DNA of 64,000 nucleotides, from the NCBI RefSeq assembly GCF_025165815.1, contig NZ_JAFFZE010000024.1, forward strand, positions 107,679-171,678. Reading direction: 5' to 3'. Within the stretch, counting starts at the first letter, position 1; every line of letters begins with the position of its first letter. This document shows positions 8,422-17,410 of the stretch, in pieces. The translations under genes were made by a program, and so were the position numbers. The notes beneath the pieces are model-generated. The model saw only the letters and a list, made by a program, of their open reading frames with translations, was not told where the DNA came from and did not search any database. The stretch comes from Actinophytocola gossypii (GTDB lineage: Bacteria; Actinomycetota; Actinomycetes; Mycobacteriales; Pseudonocardiaceae).

Positions 8422-11400
8422 GTGGTCCTGACGGCTCCTCGGCTGGTGCGCCGGCCGGTGCCACCGCGGCCTCCCGCCCGGTGGGACGCCGCCGCCCAGC
8501 GCGTGCTGGACGGCGCCGAAGGGTTCGTCCGGGTTCTGGGGGGCCCGGGCACCGGCAAGACCACCCTGCTCACCGAGGTCGCCACCGACCGGATCCTGCG
8601 CGGTGGCGTCGACCCCGACCAGCTCCTCGTCATCACCGCCAACCGGCGCGCCGCAACCGACGTCCGGGCCGCCATCACGACGCGACTCACCGAGGGTGAC
8701 GATCTGCGGACCGTGCGCGAACCGCTCGTGCGCACGGTTCACTCGTACGCGTTCGCCGTCCTGCGGCTGCACGCCACGATGCGTGACGTCCCGGGGCCGC
8801 GGCTGCTGTCCGGGCCGGAGCAGGACGCCGTCGTCCGGGAACTCCTCGCCGGTGACCTCGAGGACGAGGTCGACTACTGGCCCGACCGGCTCTGGCCCGC
8901 GCTCGCCGTTCCGGGGTTCGCCGAGGAGCTCCGCGACCTGATGCTCCGCGCCGCCGAGCGCGGTCTCGGGCCGGAGGACCTGATCCGCCTCGGCCAGGAG
9001 AACCGGAACCCCGAGTGGGTCGCCGCCGGCACCTTCGCGCGGCAGTACGAGCAGGTCACGCTCCTCGCCGGCGCCGCGGACAGCGCGGTCGCCCAGGAGT
9101 CCGCCCCGGCACTGGACGCCGCCGAGCTCGTCGCCTCCGCCCTGCTCGCCTTCGACACCGACGCCGAACTGCTCGCGGCCGAGCGCGACCGGGTCCGCTA
9201 CCTGCTCGTCGACGACGCCCAGCACCTCGACCCGCTCCAGTACCGCCTGCTCGCCCGGCTCGGGTTCGCCGCCAAGGAGTTCGTCCTCGCCGGTGACCCG
9301 GACCAGGCCGTCTTCTCCTTCCGCGGCGCCGACCCCCGCCTGCTGGCCGACACCCAACCCGACGGCGGCACCGTCGTCCTCCGCGAGACCCACCGGCACG
9401 CGCCGGCCATCCGCCAGGCCGTCGCCCGCCTCGCCGCCCGCCTCCCCGGCGCGGGCCCGCAACGGCCGACCACCGACCCCGACGAGCCGCCGAGCGAGCA
9501 CGGCCGGGTCGACATCCGCCTGCACGCCACCGACGCCGCCGAGGCCGCCTGGGCCGCCGACCAGCTCCGCCGCGCGCACCTGGTCGACGGGGTGCCGTGG
9601 TCGGAGATGGCCGTGCTGGTCCGCTCCGCCACCCTCGCGATCCCGGTGCTGCACCGCGCCCTGTCCATCGCCGGCGTCCCGGTCAGCACCGACGCCGACG
9701 AGGTCCCGCTGGCCCGCCGGCCCGCCGTCCGCCCGTTCCTGGAGCTGCTCCGGGTCGCCGCCAACCCGCGCGTACTCGATCCCGCGCGCGCCGAGCTGCT
9801 GCTGTCCTGCCAGTTCGGCGGCGCCGACCCGCTGGCCCTGCGCCGCCTGCGCCGCGGCCTGCGCCGGCTGGAACTCGCCGCCGGCCAGGACCGGCCGAGT
9901 GACGAGCTGCTGGTCGAGGTGCTGAACTCGGCCGACACGCTCGCTGCGCTGGACGACGCGGAGGCCGGCAGCGTCCGCAAGGTCGCTGGGCTGCTGGCGA
10001 CCGCGCGGCAGGGGATCGCCGACAACGCGGGCATCGAGCAGATCCTGTGGTCGGTGTGGCAGGAGAGCGGCCTGGAGGCCCGCTGGTCGGCCCAGTCCCG
10101 GCGCGGCGGCACCCTGGGCGCGCAGGCGGACCGCGACCTCGACGCGATCGTCGGCCTGTTCCACGCCGCCGCCCGCTACGCCGACCGGCTGCCCGGCGCC
10201 GGTGTCACCGGGTTCGCCGACTTCCTTGCCGCGCAACGGATCGTGGGGGACACGCTGGCTCCGTCAGCACAGCGCGGCGAGGCGGTGTCGGTGCTCACCG
10301 CGCACGCCGCCGTCGGTCGCGAGTGGACGGTCGTGGCGGTGCTCGGTGTGCAGGAGGGCACCTGGCCGGACCTGCGGCTGCGCGGATCGCTGCTCGGCGT
10401 GGAGCACCTGACCGACCTGCTCGCCGGGATCGACGGCGCCGAGGTGTCCCAGCAGGCCCCGCTGCTCGCCGAGGAACGCCGCCTGCTGCTGGTCGCCGCG
10501 AGCCGGGCGCGGGAGACGCTGCTGCTGTCCGCGATCCGCGGCGAGGACGAGCAGCCGTCCCGGTTCCTGGCCGAGCTGGCCGGCGGCGACGTCGAGGACA
10601 CCGCCCGCCCGGGCGGCTTCGACCGGCCCCGCCGCGCGCTGGTGCTCGCCGACCTGGTCGGCGAGCTGCGCCGGGCCGTGTGCGACGGCACCTCGACGCC
10701 GGAACGCAGAAGGCGGGCCGCGCGCCAGCTCGCCCGCCTGGCCGACGCCGGCGTGCCCGGCGCCGACCCCGACGTCTGGTACGGCCTGCCCGAACTGTCC
10801 ACTATGGACCAGGTGATGCCGGTCGGCGAGCGGATCGCCGTCTCGCCGTCCACTGTGGAGGTACTGGCGCGCTGTCCGCTGCGCTGGATGGTCGAACGCC
10901 ACGGCGGCTCGGACCCGGCGGAGCTGGCGTCGATCACCGGCGTCCTGGTGCACGCGCTGGCCCAGGCCGCCGCCGACGGCGCCGACGAGGCCCGCCTGCG
11001 GGCCGAACTGGACCGCGCATGGGACGCCGTGGACGCCGGCGCCCCGTGGTTCTCCCGGCGTGAGCGGGCCCGGCTGCACGCCATGATGGACACGTTCCTC
11101 GGCTGGCTGCGCGCGACCCGAGGCGAGCTGACCCAGGTGGCCGTGGAACGCGGCTTCGGTGTCGACCTCCCCGACACCGACCCCCCGGTGCGGATCAAGG
11201 GCCGCGTCGACCGCCTGGAGTCCGACGCCGACGGCCACCCGGTGGTGGTGGACGTCAAGACCGGCCGCGTCCCGGTCAGCGCGGAGGACGCCAAGGAGCA
11301 CCCGCAGCTGGCGGTGTACCAGCTCGCGGCGGCGTACGGTGCGTTCGTCGAACTGGGCCTGGACCGCGAACCGGGCGGCGCGCGGCTGCTGTACGTGTCC

Positions 11401-11607
11401 AAGGCCAACCGCAAGACCCACGCCACCGAACGCACCCAGCCCCCGGTCGACGACGCCGGCCTCAAACACTGGACCGGCGTGGTCGCCGACGCCGCCGCGG
11501 CCAGTGTCGGTCCCGACTACACCGCCCGCCAGAACCCCGACTGCGCCCGTTGCCCGGTCCGGTTCAGCTGCCCGGTCAACCCCAGCGGCCGCCAGGTGAC
11601 CGAGTGA
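8422..11607 (+). CDS. adnA: UvrD-like helicase with RecB-like nuclease domain, AdnA subunit of AdnAB
   Basis: About 1061 residues. An SF1 helicase core starts with a Walker A GGPGTGKTTLL near residue 40 and has DDAQHLDP as Walker B and GDPDQAVFSFRGADP as motif III. The C-terminal PD-(D/E)XK nuclease shows VVVDVKTGR near 942. Four cysteines around the nuclease, one near residue 817 (ARCPLRW) and CARCPVRFSC near 1041, look like an AddB/Cas4-type Fe-S cluster. With AdnB it forms the actinobacterial end-resection motor-nuclease. The GTG at 8422 is preferred over an ATG 45 bases upstream, because family similarity begins nearby. It is coupled to adnB by a GTGA overlap. Confidence 0.9.
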   Translation: MVLTAPRLVRRPVPPRPPARWDAAAQRVLDGAEGFVRVLGGPGTGKTTLLTEVATDRILRGGVDPDQLLVITANRRAATDVRAAITTRLTEGDDLRTVREPLVRTVHSYAFAVLRLHATMRDVPGPRLLSGPEQDAVVRELLAGDLEDEVDYWPDRLWPALAVPGFAEELRDLMLRAAERGLGPEDLIRLGQENRNPEWVAAGTFARQYEQVTLLAGAADSAVAQESAPALDAAELVASALLAFDTDAELLAAERDRVRYLLVDDAQHLDPLQYRLLARLGFAAKEFVLAGDPDQAVFSFRGADPRLLADTQPDGGTVVLRETHRHAPAIRQAVARLAARLPGAGPQRPTTDPDEPPSEHGRVDIRLHATDAAEAAWAADQLRRAHLVDGVPWSEMAVLVRSATLAIPVLHRALSIAGVPVSTDADEVPLARRPAVRPFLELLRVAANPRVLDPARAELLLSCQFGGADPLALRRLRRGLRRLELAAGQDRPSDELLVEVLNSADTLAALDDAEAGSVRKVAGLLATARQGIADNAGIEQILWSVWQESGLEARWSAQSRRGGTLGAQADRDLDAIVGLFHAAARYADRLPGAGVTGFADFLAAQRIVGDTLAPSAQRGEAVSVLTAHAAVGREWTVVAVLGVQEGTWPDLRLRGSLLGVEHLTDLLAGIDGAEVSQQAPLLAEERRLLLVAASRARETLLLSAIRGEDEQPSRFLAELAGGDVEDTARPGGFDRPRRALVLADLVGELRRAVCDGTSTPERRRRAARQLARLADAGVPGADPDVWYGLPELSTMDQVMPVGERIAVSPSTVEVLARCPLRWMVERHGGSDPAELASITGVLVHALAQAAADGADEARLRAELDRAWDAVDAGAPWFSRRERARLHAMMDTFLGWLRATRGELTQVAVERGFGVDLPDTDPPVRIKGRVDRLESDADGHPVVVDVKTGRVPVSAEDAKEHPQLAVYQLAAAYGAFVELGLDREPGGARLLYVSKANRKTHATERTQPPVDDAGLKHWTGVVADAAAASVGPDYTARQNPDCARCPVRFSCPVNPSGRQVTE

Positions 11608-14600
11608 GTGACCTGATCAGCCCCCGGATGCTGGCGGCCGAGCTGGGCCTGCCGGCACCGACCGACGAGCAGGTCGCGGTGATCGCCGCGCCCGCCGAGC
11701 CGGCGCTGGTGGTCGCCGGTGCGGGAGCCGGGAAGACCGAGACGATGGCCGCGCGGGTGGTCTGGCTGGTGGCCAACGGTCTGGTCACCCCCGACCGCGT
11801 GCTCGGGCTGACGTTCACCCGCAAGGCCGCCCGCCAGCTCGCCGACCGGGTCCGCGCGCGGTTGCGGCGCCTGGCCGGGTCGGGGCTGCTCGCCCGGCTC
11901 GACCCCGGCGGCGACCGGCTCGCGTCGCTGCACGCCGGGGAACCCACCGTGCTCACCTACCACGCCTACGCCGGCCGCCTGGTCGCCGAGCACGGGCTGC
12001 GGCTGCCGGTCGAGCCGGGCGCGCGCCTGCTCACCGAGACCGCGTGCTGGCAGCTCGCGCACCGCGTCGTGTCCACCTGGACCCAGGACCTGGAGACCGA
12101 CCGCGTCCCGGTGACCGTCACCCGCTACCTGCTCGAACTCGCCGGGGAACTGGCCGAGCACCTGGTCGACGAGGACGCCCTCGTCCGGTACTCCGAACAG
12201 GTCCGCGCCGCCATCGAGAACGCCCCACGCGCCCCCCGCCAGCGCGCCGAGCTGTCCCAGGACCTCCGCGAGGTCGTCGCCACCCAGCGGTTCCGGGTCG
12301 CGCTGCTACCCCTCGTGCACGCCTACGCCGAACGCAAGCGGCGCGAGGGCGCCCTCGACTTCGCCGAGCAGATGGCCCTGGCCGCCCAGCTCGCCGCCGG
12401 GCACCCCGAGGTCGTCCGGGGCGAGCGCGAACGCTGGGGCGCCGCGCTGCTCGACGAGTACCAGGACACCGGGCACGCCCAGCGGATCCTGCTGCGTTCG
12501 CTGTTCGGCGGCCCCGACGGCGAGCCGCTGCCGGTCACCTCGGTCGGCGACCCGGTGCAGGCCATCTACGGCTGGCGCGGCGCCAGCGCGGCCAACCTGC
12601 CGCGGTTCGCCACCGACTTCCCCAAGCGCGGCGGGCAACCCGCGACCCGGTACGGCCTGCTCACCAGCTTCCGCAACCCGCCGGAGGTGCTCGCGCTGGC
12701 CAACGCGGTGTCCGCGCCGCTGCGCGCGGCCGGCATCGAGGTCGACGAGCTGCGTGCCCCCGACTTCGCCGAGTCCGCCGACGTGCGGTGCGCGCTGCTG
12801 CCCGACGCCGGCACCGAGGTCGACTGGGTCGCCGACCGGATCGCCGAGCGCTGGCGCGCCTCGGTGGCCGAACACGGCAAACCGCCGACCGCGGCCGTGC
12901 TCGTACGGCGTCGCGCCGACATGACCGACCTGGCCGCCGCGCTGCGCGAGCGCGGGCTGCCGGTCGAGGTCGTCGGCATCGGCGGGCTGCTCGACGAGCC
13001 CGAGGTGCGCGACCTGGTCTCGGCGCTGCGCGTGCTGATCGACCCGCTCGCCGGCACCGCGGCCGCTCGGGTGATCACCGGCGCCCGCTGGCGGCTCGGT
13101 GCCGCCGACCTGGCCGCGCTGTGGCGGCGCGCCGCCGAGCTGGGTCAGGCGTTCCGGGCCACCGAGGGCGTCGGCGCGCTGGTCGACACCGTGCCGGGCG
13201 AGGGCGCCGAGCAGGCCGGGCTGGTCGACGCGATCGACGACCCGGGCGACGCGGCCGCGTACTCGCCCGAGGGCTACCGGCGGATCCGCGCGCTCGGCGC
13301 CGAGCTGAGCGGGCTGCGCCGACGGCTCGACCAGCCGCTGCCGGAGCTGGTGGCCGAGGTGGAGCGGGTGATGCTGCTCGACGTCGAGGCCAAGGCGCGG
13401 CCGGGCGGCGCGGGCCGCGCGCACCTGAACAAGTTCGCCGACGTGGTGTCCGACTACGCCCAGACCAGCCCGTCGGCGAGCCTGCCCGCGCTGCTGGACT
13501 ACCTCGCCGCCGCCGAGGCCGCCGAGGACGGGCTCGAGCCGGGCGAGGTGGAGGTCGCCGAGGACCGCGTGCAGATCCTCACCGTGCACTCCGCGAAGGG
13601 GCTGGAGTGGGAGATCGTCGCGGTGCCGCACCTGGTCACCGACGTGTTCCCCAGCCGGCGGCGGACCTCGTCGTGGCTGCGCACGGTCACCCAGCTGCCC
13701 GCGCCGCTGCGCGGGGACGCCGCCGACCTGCCGTCGCTCAACCTCGACGGGTGCGGGAACCGCAAGGAGGTCGAGCAGGAGCTGACCAGGCACGCGGAGG
13801 CGTTCGCCGAGCGGGACCTGACCGAGGAACGCCGGCTGTGCTACGTCGCGCTGACCCGGTCCGAGCGCACGCTGCTCGTCTCCGCGCACTGGTGGGGCCG
13901 CACCGGCGCGAAACCCAAGGGGCCTTCGGACTTCTTCACCGAGGTCGCCGATCTCGTGTCCACGATGGATCCCGCGGTGGCCACGGTGGATTACCTGGCC
14001 CCGCCGCCGGAGGAGGACGAGGAGAACCCGCTCGCGAACGCCGACCGCACCGCGACCTGGCCGTCCGACCCGCTCGCGCTCGGCCGGGCCGACGTGCGCG
14101 CGGGCGCCTCGCTGGTCCGCGCGGAGCTGGCCGACCTGCGCGCCGGCACCACCCAGCTGTCCATGCTGGAGGAGGACCCGGAGGGCTGGGAAGCCGACAC
14201 CGACGTGCTGCTCGCCGAACGCGCCCAGGCCGCGGGCGCGCAGGAACAGGTGACGCTGCCGGCGTCGATGTCGGTGGTCCAGCTGGTGCAGCTCGCCGCC
14301 GATCCGGTCGCGCTGGCCCGCCGGCTGCGCCGCCCGCTGCCGTTCCCGCCGAACCCGACCGCCCGCCGGGGCACCGCGTTCCACGCCTGGCTGGAGAAGC
14401 GGTTCGGCTCCCGCGCGCTGCTCGACCTCGACGAGCTCCCCGGCTCGGCCGACCAGGACGCGGCGCCCGATTCCGACCTGGACGCGCTGAAGGAGGCGTT
14501 CCTGGCGAGTTCCTGGGCCGACCGGGTGCCGCACGAGGTGGAGGTCTCGTTCACCTGCGACATCGCCGGGATCTCGCTGCGTGGCCGGATGGACGCCGTG

Positions 14601-14852
14601 TTCGCCGACCCGGACGGCGGCTGGACCGTGGTCGACTGGAAGACCGGCGCCCTGCCGCCGGACGAGAACCTGCGCCCGCTGACCGTGCAGCTGGCCGCGT
14701 ACCGCCTGGCCTGGGCGAGCCTGTCCGGCACCCCGGTGGATCGGGTGCGCGCGGCGTTCCACTACGTGCGGCTGGACCACACGCTCCGCCCCGCGGACCT
14801 GCTCACCGCGGACGGCATCCGCGACCTCCTGCGCGCCGTCCCCTCGTCGTGA
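11604..14852 (+). CDS. adnB: UvrD-like helicase with RecB-like nuclease domain, AdnB subunit of AdnAB
   Basis: 1082 residues. Walker A VVAGAGAGKTETM lies near residue 40, followed by LTFTRKAARQLADRV (motif Ia), LLDEYQDT (Walker B) and GDPVQAIYGWRGA (motif III). A C-terminal nuclease carries the DWKTG catalytic motif (WTVVDWKTGALPP) and QLAAYRLA. Unlike AdnA, no cysteine cluster is seen around the nuclease. AdnB is the leading motor of the heterodimer in mycobacteria. The gene order adnA, adnB, K+ channel, nudC is the same as Rv3202c-Rv3199c of M. tuberculosis, which supports the assignment, though other genes are interspersed here. Confidence 0.9.
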   Translation: MSDLISPRMLAAELGLPAPTDEQVAVIAAPAEPALVVAGAGAGKTETMAARVVWLVANGLVTPDRVLGLTFTRKAARQLADRVRARLRRLAGSGLLARLDPGGDRLASLHAGEPTVLTYHAYAGRLVAEHGLRLPVEPGARLLTETACWQLAHRVVSTWTQDLETDRVPVTVTRYLLELAGELAEHLVDEDALVRYSEQVRAAIENAPRAPRQRAELSQDLREVVATQRFRVALLPLVHAYAERKRREGALDFAEQMALAAQLAAGHPEVVRGERERWGAALLDEYQDTGHAQRILLRSLFGGPDGEPLPVTSVGDPVQAIYGWRGASAANLPRFATDFPKRGGQPATRYGLLTSFRNPPEVLALANAVSAPLRAAGIEVDELRAPDFAESADVRCALLPDAGTEVDWVADRIAERWRASVAEHGKPPTAAVLVRRRADMTDLAAALRERGLPVEVVGIGGLLDEPEVRDLVSALRVLIDPLAGTAAARVITGARWRLGAADLAALWRRAAELGQAFRATEGVGALVDTVPGEGAEQAGLVDAIDDPGDAAAYSPEGYRRIRALGAELSGLRRRLDQPLPELVAEVERVMLLDVEAKARPGGAGRAHLNKFADVVSDYAQTSPSASLPALLDYLAAAEAAEDGLEPGEVEVAEDRVQILTVHSAKGLEWEIVAVPHLVTDVFPSRRRTSSWLRTVTQLPAPLRGDAADLPSLNLDGCGNRKEVEQELTRHAEAFAERDLTEERRLCYVALTRSERTLLVSAHWWGRTGAKPKGPSDFFTEVADLVSTMDPAVATVDYLAPPPEEDEENPLANADRTATWPSDPLALGRADVRAGASLVRAELADLRAGTTQLSMLEEDPEGWEADTDVLLAERAQAAGAQEQVTLPASMSVVQLVQLAADPVALARRLRRPLPFPPNPTARRGTAFHAWLEKRFGSRALLDLDELPGSADQDAAPDSDLDALKEAFLASSWADRVPHEVEVSFTCDIAGISLRGRMDAVFADPDGGWTVVDWKTGALPPDENLRPLTVQLAAYRLAWASLSGTPVDRVRAAFHYVRLDHTLRPADLLTADGIRDLLRAVPSS

Positions 14853-14856
14853 CCCG

Positions 14857-15606
14857 TCAGCCCGCCGACGTGCCACCTGGCGGGATCGAGTCGACGACCA
14901 CCGGGAGCGACACCGCAGTGAAGGACGTGACCGTGCCGGCCGGAACCTGGGCCTCGTCCTCGGCGACGTGCCGTTCACCGAGGTAGTGGCCGGTGTCCGG
15001 GTCCGCGAACACCTCCCGCCGCCGGCCGGCGCGGCTCAGGCCGTAGGCGGTGCCCTCCCGGCCGTCCAGGTTCGGCACCCGCTCGACGACCTCCACGCCC
15101 GGCACCTCGGCGAGCACCCGGTACAGCGCGGTCCGCAGCTCCGCGGGCACCAGCCCGGACTGCAGCGCGTCGGCGACGTACTCCAGCATCCGCAGGTCCG
15201 GGTCCCCGCGCTTGCCCTCGGTGTCCCGGCGCAGCCGGTCGAGCAGCGCGCCCGGGTCGCGCGGCAGCGCCGCCAGGAACCCGGTGCTCGGCCGCTGCCA
15301 CGTGCCGTCCGGGAAGTCGCCGCACGGCACGCGCAGCTCCATGGTGTCCGGCTTCGGCAGCTCGAGCCCCGCCTCCCGGGCCTTCTCGTCGTCGCCGACC
15401 ACCCACTGGTACTCGCCGGTGGTGTGGTTGCGCTGGGTGCACTCCTGTTCGGGCGGTGCCGGCACCCACCGCTCGACCACCGTCTCTTGCAGGTACGTCA
15501 GCCCCATGTCGGTGAGGGTGCCGTCGGCGCGGCTGAGGCGCTGGTGCGAGGAGAGGTGCCAGCCGCGGGTGCGGATGTAGTGGTACTGGCCGTAGTCGTC
15601 GGTCAT
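14857..15606 (-). CDS. CU044_5270-like C-terminal domain protein without the membrane anchor
   Basis: 249 residues, acidic and soluble, with no membrane segment. The pattern (GQYHYIRTRGW at the start, ETVVERWVP, a middle AALPRDPGALLDRLR, then REVFADPDTGHYLGERHV) resembles the extracytoplasmic domain of CU044_5270 proteins, which normally follow a cytoplasmic stretch and one transmembrane helix and are often encoded next to sigma factors. Here that N-terminal part is absent and no sigma gene is adjacent. The ATG at 15606 has a GACAAT hexamer 6 bases upstream and no ribosome site, so it is probably leaderless. Function unknown. Confidence 0.65.
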   Translation of the reverse strand: MTDDYGQYHYIRTRGWHLSSHQRLSRADGTLTDMGLTYLQETVVERWVPAPPEQECTQRNHTTGEYQWVVGDDEKAREAGLELPKPDTMELRVPCGDFPDGTWQRPSTGFLAALPRDPGALLDRLRRDTEGKRGDPDLRMLEYVADALQSGLVPAELRTALYRVLAEVPGVEVVERVPNLDGREGTAYGLSRAGRRREVFADPDTGHYLGERHVAEDEAQVPAGTVTSFTAVSLPVVVDSIPPGGTSAG

Positions 15607-15673
15607 GCCGACATTGTCGGTCCTCGGCCGGTCGGAGCGGCGGCGCGCACCGGGGCTGGTTACGCTTCCGCGC

Positions 15674-16783
15674 GTGACCAGCCCAGAGGAGCCGGCACGG
15701 CGTCTGCCGAGGAAGCTGCGGGCGCGCCTGGCCGCCGAGAAGCTCACGGATCGGCCCGACCACTCGCTGGTCGGCGTCATCCGGATGCCGGAGAGCTCGG
15801 TCAGCCCGATCGCCTCGATCGTGCGGCGGATCGTGTGGGCGTTCCTGGCGCTGATGGCCGCCGTGTTCCTGGTCTACATCGACCGCGACGGGTACCGCGA
15901 CAGCAACGGCGACGGGCTCTCGCTGCTGGACTGCTTCTACTACGCCACGGTGTCGCTGTCGACCACCGGGTACGGCGACATCACCCCGGTGAGCGAGACC
16001 GCGCGGCTGGTCAACATCCTGGTGATCACCCCGCTGCGGGTGCTGTTCCTGATCGTGCTGGTCGGTACCACCCTGGCGGTGCTCACCGAGCGGTCGCGCC
16101 AGGCGTTCAAGCTGCAACGTTGGAGGTCGAAGGTGCGCGATCACGTGGTGGTCGTCGGGTACGGCACCAAGGGGCGGTCGGCGGTGAGCTCGGTGCTGTC
16201 CGACGGCGTCGACCCCGAGCGCATCGTCGTGGTGGACACCGACCAGGCGATGCTGGACGCGGCGTCCGCGCTCGGGCTGGTGACCGTGCACGGCTCGGGC
16301 ACCCGGTCGGACGTGCTGCGGGTCGCCGGGGTGCCGAGGGCGCGGGCGGTCGTGGTGGCCGCGAACCGGGACGACTCGGCCGTGCTGGTCACGCTGACCG
16401 CGCGGGAGCTGGCGCCGAAGGCGCAGATCGTGTCGGCCGTGCGGGAGGCGGAGAACGTGCACCTGCTGCGCCAGTCCGGCGCGAACTCGGTGGTGGTGTC
16501 CAGCGAGACGGCCGGCCGGCTGCTCGGCATGGCCACGCACACGCCGTCGGTCGTGGACATGGTCGAGGACCTGATCACCCCCGAGTCGGGGGTCGCGATC
16601 GCGGAGCGTGACGTCGATCCGTCGGAGGTCGGTGGGTCGCCCCGGCACCTGTCCGACATCGTGTTGGGCGTCGTTCGAGCGGGCAAACTCTATCGAGTGG
16701 ACCACCCCGAGGCCGACGCGATGGAGGCCGGGGACCGGTTGCTCTACGTACGGAAGATAACCCCAGCGAGCGGCACCGACTGA
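15674..16783 (+). CDS. Two-TM potassium channel with RCK (TrkA-N/TrkA-C) domains
   Basis: 369 residues. After a basic cytoplasmic N-terminus come one transmembrane helix (about 41-62), a pore loop with selectivity filter STTGYGDITP (about 97-106) and a second helix (about 110-130). A TrkA-N Rossmann domain follows (VVVVGYGTKGRSA near 155), then a TrkA-C domain. It conducts K+ gated by ligand binding to the RCK ring; GYGD gives K+ selectivity. It is equivalent in position to Rv3200c, downstream of adnB. The GTG start is preceded by TACGCT seven bases upstream, which points to a leaderless transcript. Confidence 0.92.
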   Translation: MTSPEEPARRLPRKLRARLAAEKLTDRPDHSLVGVIRMPESSVSPIASIVRRIVWAFLALMAAVFLVYIDRDGYRDSNGDGLSLLDCFYYATVSLSTTGYGDITPVSETARLVNILVITPLRVLFLIVLVGTTLAVLTERSRQAFKLQRWRSKVRDHVVVVGYGTKGRSAVSSVLSDGVDPERIVVVDTDQAMLDAASALGLVTVHGSGTRSDVLRVAGVPRARAVVVAANRDDSAVLVTLTARELAPKAQIVSAVREAENVHLLRQSGANSVVVSSETAGRLLGMATHTPSVVDMVEDLITPESGVAIAERDVDPSEVGGSPRHLSDIVLGVVRAGKLYRVDHPEADAMEAGDRLLYVRKITPASGTD

Positions 16784-16820
16784 GGTATACGCCCACTCGG
16801 GGATCTGCGACCATCGTCGC

Positions 16821-17285
16821 GTGCGGATCTCCCGAGTGCCGGTGCCCCTCGGGTACCTGCGCTGGCTTGCGCTGGGCATCGCGCTGTTCCTGCTGGCCAT
16901 CGGGATCACGATCACCGCCAACGCCTTCGGCCTCACCGGTTTCGCCGCCGCGTCGAGCGACCCCGGTACGAAGGTCACCGCGACCGTCTCCGCGGGCGCC
17001 CCGTGCACCGCCGACGGCGGCGCCAACGAACGGGTCACCTTCACCATCGACGGCCGGGAACGCGAGGCCCGCTTCAACGGCTGCGGCCACGCCGAGGGCG
17101 AACAGGTCGACATCACCGTCCCCGCCGACCCCCCGCCCAACCTCGTCGTCTACGCCGCCCAGGCCGCCACCGGCGACGGCACGGCGGGCGAAGGCCTCGG
17201 CTCCGTCCTCCTCGTCGCCGCCTCCACCGCGGGCGCCGCCTACACCTACCTTCTCCGCCGCCCCCCACGAACCCCCCAACCCTGA
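16821..17285 (+). CDS. Small membrane protein of unknown function (DUF3592-like)
   Basis: 154 residues, start GTG. A transmembrane helix lies at about 12-34 (LRWLALGIALFLLAIGITIT), then a roughly 90-residue external domain with two cysteines (APCTADGG, NGCGHAEGE), then a second helix near 128-146 and a short basic tail. The layout (TM, beta-rich loop, TM) resembles DUF3592 proteins. No ribosome site is visible. It is followed by the 22-bp tandem repeat. No function can be assigned. Confidence 0.65.
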   Translation: MRISRVPVPLGYLRWLALGIALFLLAIGITITANAFGLTGFAAASSDPGTKVTATVSAGAPCTADGGANERVTFTIDGREREARFNGCGHAEGEQVDITVPADPPPNLVVYAAQAATGDGTAGEGLGSVLLVAASTAGAAYTYLLRRPPRTPQP

Positions 17286-17294
17286 TTCCCCCCC

Positions 17295-17358
17295 GCGAGT
17301 CGTACGTTCCCGTCCCGCGAGTCGTACGTTCCCGTCGCGCGAGTCGTACGTTCCCGTC
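17295..17358. repeat. Three tandem copies of a 20-bp motif at 22-bp period
   Basis: GCGAGTCGTACGTTCCCGTC occurs exactly three times, starting at 17295, 17317 and 17339, with 2-base spacers. Each copy contains the palindrome CGTACG. The array fills the short gap between the DUF3592-like gene and the first M16 peptidase gene, ending about 40 bases before the putative -10 element of the latter. Three copies without larger variable spacers exclude a CRISPR array. Confidence 0.9.
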
Positions 17359-17410
17359 GCGGCCGTGGCGCCGCCGACCGGGCGCCGGTGCTGCCACGTA
17401 GGCTGCGGAC

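Noticed and set aside
12306..14978. 890-codon minus-strand frame antisense to adnB
   Set aside because: Composition (His, Arg, Gly, Val rich without structure) is that of a shadow frame; adnB motifs fix the true strand.
17295..17358. CRISPR array
   Set aside because: Spacers are only 2 bases long and there is no cas gene nearby; it is a simple tandem repeat.
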